A stretch of DNA of 64,000 bases, taken from CAZMNY01 sp964567745 (GTDB lineage: Bacteria > Planctomycetota > Planctomycetia > Pirellulales > Pirellulaceae). Of this stretch, positions 60,157 to 64,000 are shown in pieces; positions within the stretch are counted from its first letter, which is position 1; each line of letters begins with the position of its first letter. Location of the stretch: NCBI GenBank assembly GCA_964567745.1, contig CAZMNY010000001.1, positions 62,001 to 126,000 of the forward strand, in the 5' to 3' direction. A program made the translations under genes and the position numbers. The notes under the pieces are model-generated. The model saw only the letters and a program-made list of their open reading frames with translations, was not told where the DNA came from and ran no database searches.

Positions 60157-62538
60157 CTATTCCTTGACCTTCAATGCCTCCAAGTAGTCCATTCGCCACA
60201 AGGATCGCTGAACGACCGCGTGAGCCGCTAGCGAAAAGACGACCGCAATTACCATTGTAGTCCACCAAATCCAGGGCGGACTGACGACGGGAAGCCGAAT
60301 CAGGTCGTTGCTGAACGAAGTCGCCGTCAGCCAAGTCAGACACCAACCGACGGGCAACCCCAAAATACTGCCGGTCAAACTGGTCGACATGCTCTCGCGC
60401 AAGAACATGCTGCCGATTTGCCACTCGCTGTAACCTAACGCTCGAAGCGTGCCGACCTCGCGCTGCCGCTCGGCCAAACTCACCATCGACGCGTTGACAA
60501 TACTGCCAAAGAAAACGACGCCCGAAAACAACACGAGGATGCCGATGAAGACGAATTGATTTTGCAGCAGGGTCTCATTGATCTGCTTTATCATCGCTCG
60601 ACGCGATTGAATTCCTTGCACGTTTGGTTTGCCGGCAAGCTCGCGATAGAGAGACTGGATCTTGGCAGGCTCGCGAACCGTGGTCAGCTGTGCGCCGCTC
60701 ATGATAAACGGTTCGCCGACAACGCGACTGAGGTAATCGATCCGAGCATACGCGGCGAGCCCCATATAGCTGTCGGCAATCTGAATCACGACAACGTCCA
60801 TTGGTCGCCGCTCGCCTTTGACCGGGATCATCGTGAAACGGTCGCCAAGCCCGAGGTGCAATAGCTCGGCCAATCGTTTCGTCAATACGACTCCCGATTC
60901 TGGGATGCGAATCGGTTCGCCGTCGCTGTCGTGAGGAATCGTCAAACGCGCGCCGGAAGCCAGCCCTGTGATGCCGCCCTTGAGTTGATAGGGTCCATTT
61001 TCAAAAGTGCACGCCACGTTCAAAATCGGCTCGACATGATCGACGCCCGCGACGCGCTGCAGCTCGGCCAACGCACCTCGCCCTAATTCGTTTTCAAAAG
61101 TGACTTCGATGTCGCTACGCACCGTCTTATGGAACTGAAACTGGAGCAGGAAATCTTGAGCCTCCGCCATCATGAAGCCGGACACCAGCAAGCCCGCTCC
61201 CATCATTGCTGCGAAGACTCCTGTTGCTGTCCGAGTGCGATGTCGAAGCAAGCTGCGAATGACCATTCGCCAGCTTGAACTGAGTCTCTGCCAAGCCGCG
61301 CCGAGCAGCGATTCGAGCCAAACTCGTCCGCCCCGCTTTGGAGGCTCGGGCCGCATCGCCTCCGCCGGCTGCAGCTGCAGCATCGCGCGAGAGCCGCGAA
61401 AGACCCCGAGCAGCGAGCAGGCGATACTGACACTGATGCCAATTGCGTGGGTGGTCCACGAGAACCCGCTGCGCAAATCGGGAAACTCGAAAAACCATTG
61501 GTAAACGGCGGTCATTCCGGTTGCGGAGAGATAACCGAGAAAGCTCCCTAACACCCCGCCGAGCAAGCCGACACACAGCCCGTACATCATGAAGTGCCAG
61601 AAGATTTGGCGGTCGTAGTAACCGAGCGCTTTCAAGGTGCCGACGACAACCCGTTGCCGACGAGCCATCCTCATAATGAGCACGTTGAGCACAAGCGCCG
61701 CCACGACGAGAAAGATCGTTGGAATCACGGTGGCAATATCGCCGAGGCTTTTGATTTCATTGCTCAGAAACTGATCGGACGGCTGAAGTTCCAACGGCGT
61801 CGTGGAAAACACTCCGTATGCTTCAAGTCTCAATTTCGCACGGCGAAGAATATCATCGACTCGCTCACGCGCCTCGGGCGCCAAAATCCCCACGACCTCG
61901 TTCGCCGCTCCTTCAAAGTCGAAAATCTCTTCCGCATACGATCGCTTGACATAGAACACGCCGTAATGAGCCGGATCCGGCACAAGCGTCCCAGGGCCAA
62001 CGAGATACGTGAACTCGCTGCTGATCGCCGTGCCGACAATGACAAGATCTTGTCGACGGTTGTTGAGGACGAGATGAATCGATTGCCCCGGCGCGAGCGA
62101 GTGAGCTTTCGCGAACTTCTCGCTAACGATGACTTCGTTTTGACGGCGGTCGCTGAAATAATCTCCTTGCCGCAAGACGATGCCGTTAATCACCGGCTGA
62201 CGCCGATCGGGCAGCGACAGCACTGCGCCGTTAACCGGCTCAGGAACGTTGGCCATATCAACGGTCGCCATGAATCGAATCCGAGTGCGCACTTCGCTTA
62301 TGCCCGAAAGCGAGTCGAGCGATTCCAGCTCGCTTAGCGGCACCTTCTTCAGGCCAATCCAAAAATCGGCCATTCGGCATTGGCGATAATAGCGTGATTT
62401 CGCCGCGTCCAAGTTGTGAAACGCCGACTGCATCCCGACGAAACATGTAATCCCAACCGCCATGATGCTGGCGATCAAGAACAACAGACCCTTTGCGTCG
62501 TAGAGCTCGCGAATGAGTTTGCGCTGAAGCATCCTCAC
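60157..62538 (-). CDS. ABC transporter permease with two FtsX domains
   Basis: A 793-residue permease. It has an N-terminal helix (GLLFLIASIMAVGITCFVGM), a large periplasmic domain, three helices near 270-390, then another extracytoplasmic domain and three helices near 660-780 (FVFIGILVLFSGVVFFGSIV, SLTGSILGLPVGWCLTWLTA). The duplicated FtsX domains with YDRQIFWHFMMYG and YSEWQIGSMFLRES coupling helices match the MacB/LolE-like class that moves lipids or lipoproteins mechanically. The start overlaps the ATPase stop (ATGA). Confidence 0.87.
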   Translation of the reverse strand: MRMLQRKLIRELYDAKGLLFLIASIMAVGITCFVGMQSAFHNLDAAKSRYYRQCRMADFWIGLKKVPLSELESLDSLSGISEVRTRIRFMATVDMANVPEPVNGAVLSLPDRRQPVINGIVLRQGDYFSDRRQNEVIVSEKFAKAHSLAPGQSIHLVLNNRRQDLVIVGTAISSEFTYLVGPGTLVPDPAHYGVFYVKRSYAEEIFDFEGAANEVVGILAPEARERVDDILRRAKLRLEAYGVFSTTPLELQPSDQFLSNEIKSLGDIATVIPTIFLVVAALVLNVLIMRMARRQRVVVGTLKALGYYDRQIFWHFMMYGLCVGLLGGVLGSFLGYLSATGMTAVYQWFFEFPDLRSGFSWTTHAIGISVSIACSLLGVFRGSRAMLQLQPAEAMRPEPPKRGGRVWLESLLGAAWQRLSSSWRMVIRSLLRHRTRTATGVFAAMMGAGLLVSGFMMAEAQDFLLQFQFHKTVRSDIEVTFENELGRGALAELQRVAGVDHVEPILNVACTFENGPYQLKGGITGLASGARLTIPHDSDGEPIRIPESGVVLTKRLAELLHLGLGDRFTMIPVKGERRPMDVVVIQIADSYMGLAAYARIDYLSRVVGEPFIMSGAQLTTVREPAKIQSLYRELAGKPNVQGIQSRRAMIKQINETLLQNQFVFIGILVLFSGVVFFGSIVNASMVSLAERQREVGTLRALGYSEWQIGSMFLRESMSTSLTGSILGLPVGWCLTWLTATSFSNDLIRLPVVSPPWIWWTTMVIAVVFSLAAHAVVQRSLWRMDYLEALKVKE

Positions 62539-63278
62539 CAGACCACCTCTTCGGGCATGATCGGCGCCTCGTTCGGCAGGTCGCTGGAAATCTCGCCGCT
62601 GCGGAGATGGATAACACGGTCGGCAACTTGAGCCAGCGCGGAGTTGTGTGTGATGACGATGACGACCTTGCCGAGTTGCCGATTCAAGTCGAGCAAAACG
62701 CGAAGCACTCGCTTGCCCGTCTCAAAATCAAGTGCTCCGGTCGGCTCGTCGCAGAGCAACATCGCGGGGTTTCCCGCTACCGCTCGAGCGATCGCGATTC
62801 GCTGCTGCTCGCCGCCTGACAACTGCCCGGGAAAATGATCCGCTCGATCCGTTAAGCCGACAAGTTCGAGCATCTCATCGACATCGCGCGGATTCTGGCT
62901 GATCTCCGTCGAGACGAGAATGTTCTCACGCGCGGTCAAATTGGGGACCAGGTTGTAGAACTGAAAGACGAAACCAACGGCATCTCGACGGTAACGAGTC
63001 AGTTCGTTGCGACTACTTCGAGCGAGGTCGTTGCTGCGATAGAGGATCTCACCCGACGACGGCGAGTCGAGTCCGCCGATCAAGTTCAGAATCGTCGTCT
63101 TACCGGAGCCGCTCGGCCCTACGATCGCCAAGAACTCACCCGGCTCAACTCGAAACGACACGCCGTTAAGCACCCGCACATCGACCTCGCCCATGGAAAA
63201 CGTCCTCGAGACGTCCGCCAACTCCAAGATCGGCTCGCCGCTGCGCCCTACCAGGTTCTCGTCCTTTGGCTCGTTCAT
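62535..63278 (-). CDS. ABC transporter ATP-binding protein, MacB/LolD type
   Basis: A 247-residue ATPase with Walker A GPSGSGKTT (54-62), Q-loop VFQFYNLVP, signature LSGGEQQRIAIARA and Walker B MLLCDEPTGALD with switch His in VIVITHN. It belongs to the LolD/MacB/DevA class that drives FtsX-type permeases. Its stop overlaps the permease start. It is the first gene of the exporter operon; the substrate is not readable, though the nearby surface-protein and polysaccharide genes make an envelope role likely. Confidence 0.92.
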   Translation of the reverse strand: MNEPKDENLVGRSGEPILELADVSRTFSMGEVDVRVLNGVSFRVEPGEFLAIVGPSGSGKTTILNLIGGLDSPSSGEILYRSNDLARSSRNELTRYRRDAVGFVFQFYNLVPNLTARENILVSTEISQNPRDVDEMLELVGLTDRADHFPGQLSGGEQQRIAIARAVAGNPAMLLCDEPTGALDFETGKRVLRVLLDLNRQLGKVVIVITHNSALAQVADRVIHLRSGEISSDLPNEAPIMPEEVVW

Positions 63279-63848
63279 CGACCATTTTCAGATTTTCTTC
63301 GAATCCGCGCGTTTTGCGCGCGACGACAACCACGTCTTACTCCATTGTACTTCAGCGTGAAATGGGGTATTCGGCTTGCAGTGTACAAGCCGAGACAAAC
63401 GACGAGCCATGTCTCACGCGAGGTCGCACTGAGGCGCGGAGAAATCTGATTCAATCTGTCTCCGCGTGCTTAACGTCTCCGCGTGACCAACTGCTTTCTG
63501 AAAGTAAACCTAATCGCCACTTCCCGGAGCGAAAGGCGACACTAGCGCGGTGGCTCATCTGTCTCGGAGAGACTTCGGGGAAAGTCGTCAAAAAATCTAG
63601 CGACGTTTCTGAAAGTATTAGTCCGGCTGACGCAGGAAATGCCCCGACGAGTGCCAAAGTCATGACATCGAATGGCGCGCGGTTCATGCAAGATTGATCG
63701 ACGCTGTGTTCGACGCGGTGTTTGCAACTGCATACGAACGCCGAGTGAACAGCTTGCCCGTTTCTCGGCCGCCTCTATCGTTCACTCCGCCCCCGCTTTT
63801 CGTCAACGTGATAACGACCGTGAGCGAAGCGTTCTCAAGGAGGATGAG
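63279..63848. other. 570-base intergenic region with repeats
   Basis: No convincing gene. GCGGAGA and TCTCCGC (63436-63442 with 63459-63465) form an inverted pair, and TCTCCGCGTG recurs at 63476-63485, the look of a small dispersed intergenic repeat. The promoters of the divergent exporter operon and surface-protein gene should lie here. Confidence 0.45.
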
Positions 63849-64000
63849 ATGGCGAGAAAAGGGTGGTTCGGCGGACGGGCGAATCGGCGACAGAAACAAC
63901 GAATCCGACAACATCGCCGCCGGACGTGGCGCCGGTTGACGATGGAGTCGTTGGAAGACCGGCGACTCCTTGCAAGCGACATCGCGCATTACGAACTGCT
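63849..64000 (+). CDS. start of a large planctomycete surface protein, cut by the right edge
   Basis: Fifty codons are visible from ATG 63849, which has a perfect AAGGAGG at 63837-63843. The product starts with a very basic segment (about 13 Arg/Lys/Gln in the first 27) and then RRLTMESLEDRRLLASDIA, the N-terminal motif seen on very large secreted planctomycete proteins (RxLxxExLEDRxLL). The rest of such proteins usually holds repeat and adhesion domains. The visible part is too short for more. Confidence 0.75.
   Translation, partial: MARKGWFGGRANRRQKQRIRQHRRRTWRRLTMESLEDRRLLASDIAHYEL

Noticed and set aside
63266..63697. 143-residue + strand frame
   Set aside because: It runs across an inverted repeat and repeated TCTCCGCGTG units, and the protein has no recognisable pattern; likely non-coding.
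1..64000. CRISPR array, tRNA or rRNA genes
   Set aside because: No regularly spaced direct repeats of CRISPR size, no cloverleaf-like segment and no rRNA-like sequence were noticed on reading; a covariance-model scan would be the decisive test.

Overview
The window (64 kb, moderately GC-rich, dense short operons on both strands) looks like a chromosome segment of a planctomycete, probably of the Pirellulales type. I infer this from an O-antigen ligase fused to TPRs, a protein start at the right edge carrying the MESLEDRRLLA-type N-terminal motif of planctomycete surface proteins, DUF1570-like and FG-GAP secreted proteins, a frame with a Ser/Thr-kinase N-terminus typical of the phylum, and a full flagellar cluster. 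No rRNA, tRNA, CRISPR array or intact insertion sequence was seen.

Region 1 (1-10.1 kb, + strand) is a glycan-modification operon whose genes mostly overlap or nearly touch: an unidentified C-terminal fragment, an AAC(3)-family acyltransferase, a fused alpha/beta E1 of a 2-oxoacid dehydrogenase, its E2, an acyl carrier protein, an asparagine-synthase-type amidotransferase, a heparinase II/III-family protein and a WbuB-like glycosyltransferase. It ends in a small element with terminal inverted repeats and a membrane-protein pseudogene with two nonsense codons.

Region 2 (10.9-24.2 kb) is exopolysaccharide polymerisation and export. On the - strand are a Wza-type export lipoprotein, a Wzz/BY-kinase fusion and an O-antigen ligase-TPR protein, plus three tandem paralogous small exported proteins. 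On the + strand are a CpsB-type PHP phosphatase coupled to a HExxH protease-like protein, a ketoacyl-ACP synthase III and an AlgH/YqgE protein. Together regions 1 and 2 would build, decorate, polymerise and export a surface polysaccharide, with chain length set by the kinase/phosphatase pair.

Region 3 (24.3-29.7 kb) holds a PPP-family phosphatase, a small conserved-looking protein, a seven-repeat FG-GAP secreted protein and a large TPR protein.

Region 4 (29.8-53.2 kb) is a nearly uninterrupted flagellar cluster on the + strand: FlgN-like protein, cytoplasmic histidine kinase and NtrC-type regulator, then a candidate sigma-54 promoter and flgB-flgC-fliE-fliF-fliG-fliH-fliI-fliJ-motE-fliK-flgD-flgE, a strong terminator, then flbD-motA-motB-fliL-fliN-fliO-fliP-fliQ-fliR-flhB. 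Several parts depart from textbook forms: FliN carries FliM-like peptides and no fliM is present, FlhB has NPTE for NPTH, FliG and FlgE have large insertions, and the regulator has GAFTSA for GAFTGA.

Region 5 (53.2-64 kb) is a TPR-SGNH hydrolase, a stretch of decayed genes around inorganic pyrophosphatase, an ABC exporter (ATPase, FtsX-type permease, HlyD adaptor) with a macro-domain protein, and the start of a large surface protein cut by the window edge.

Family assignments come from reading motifs; no database search was possible.
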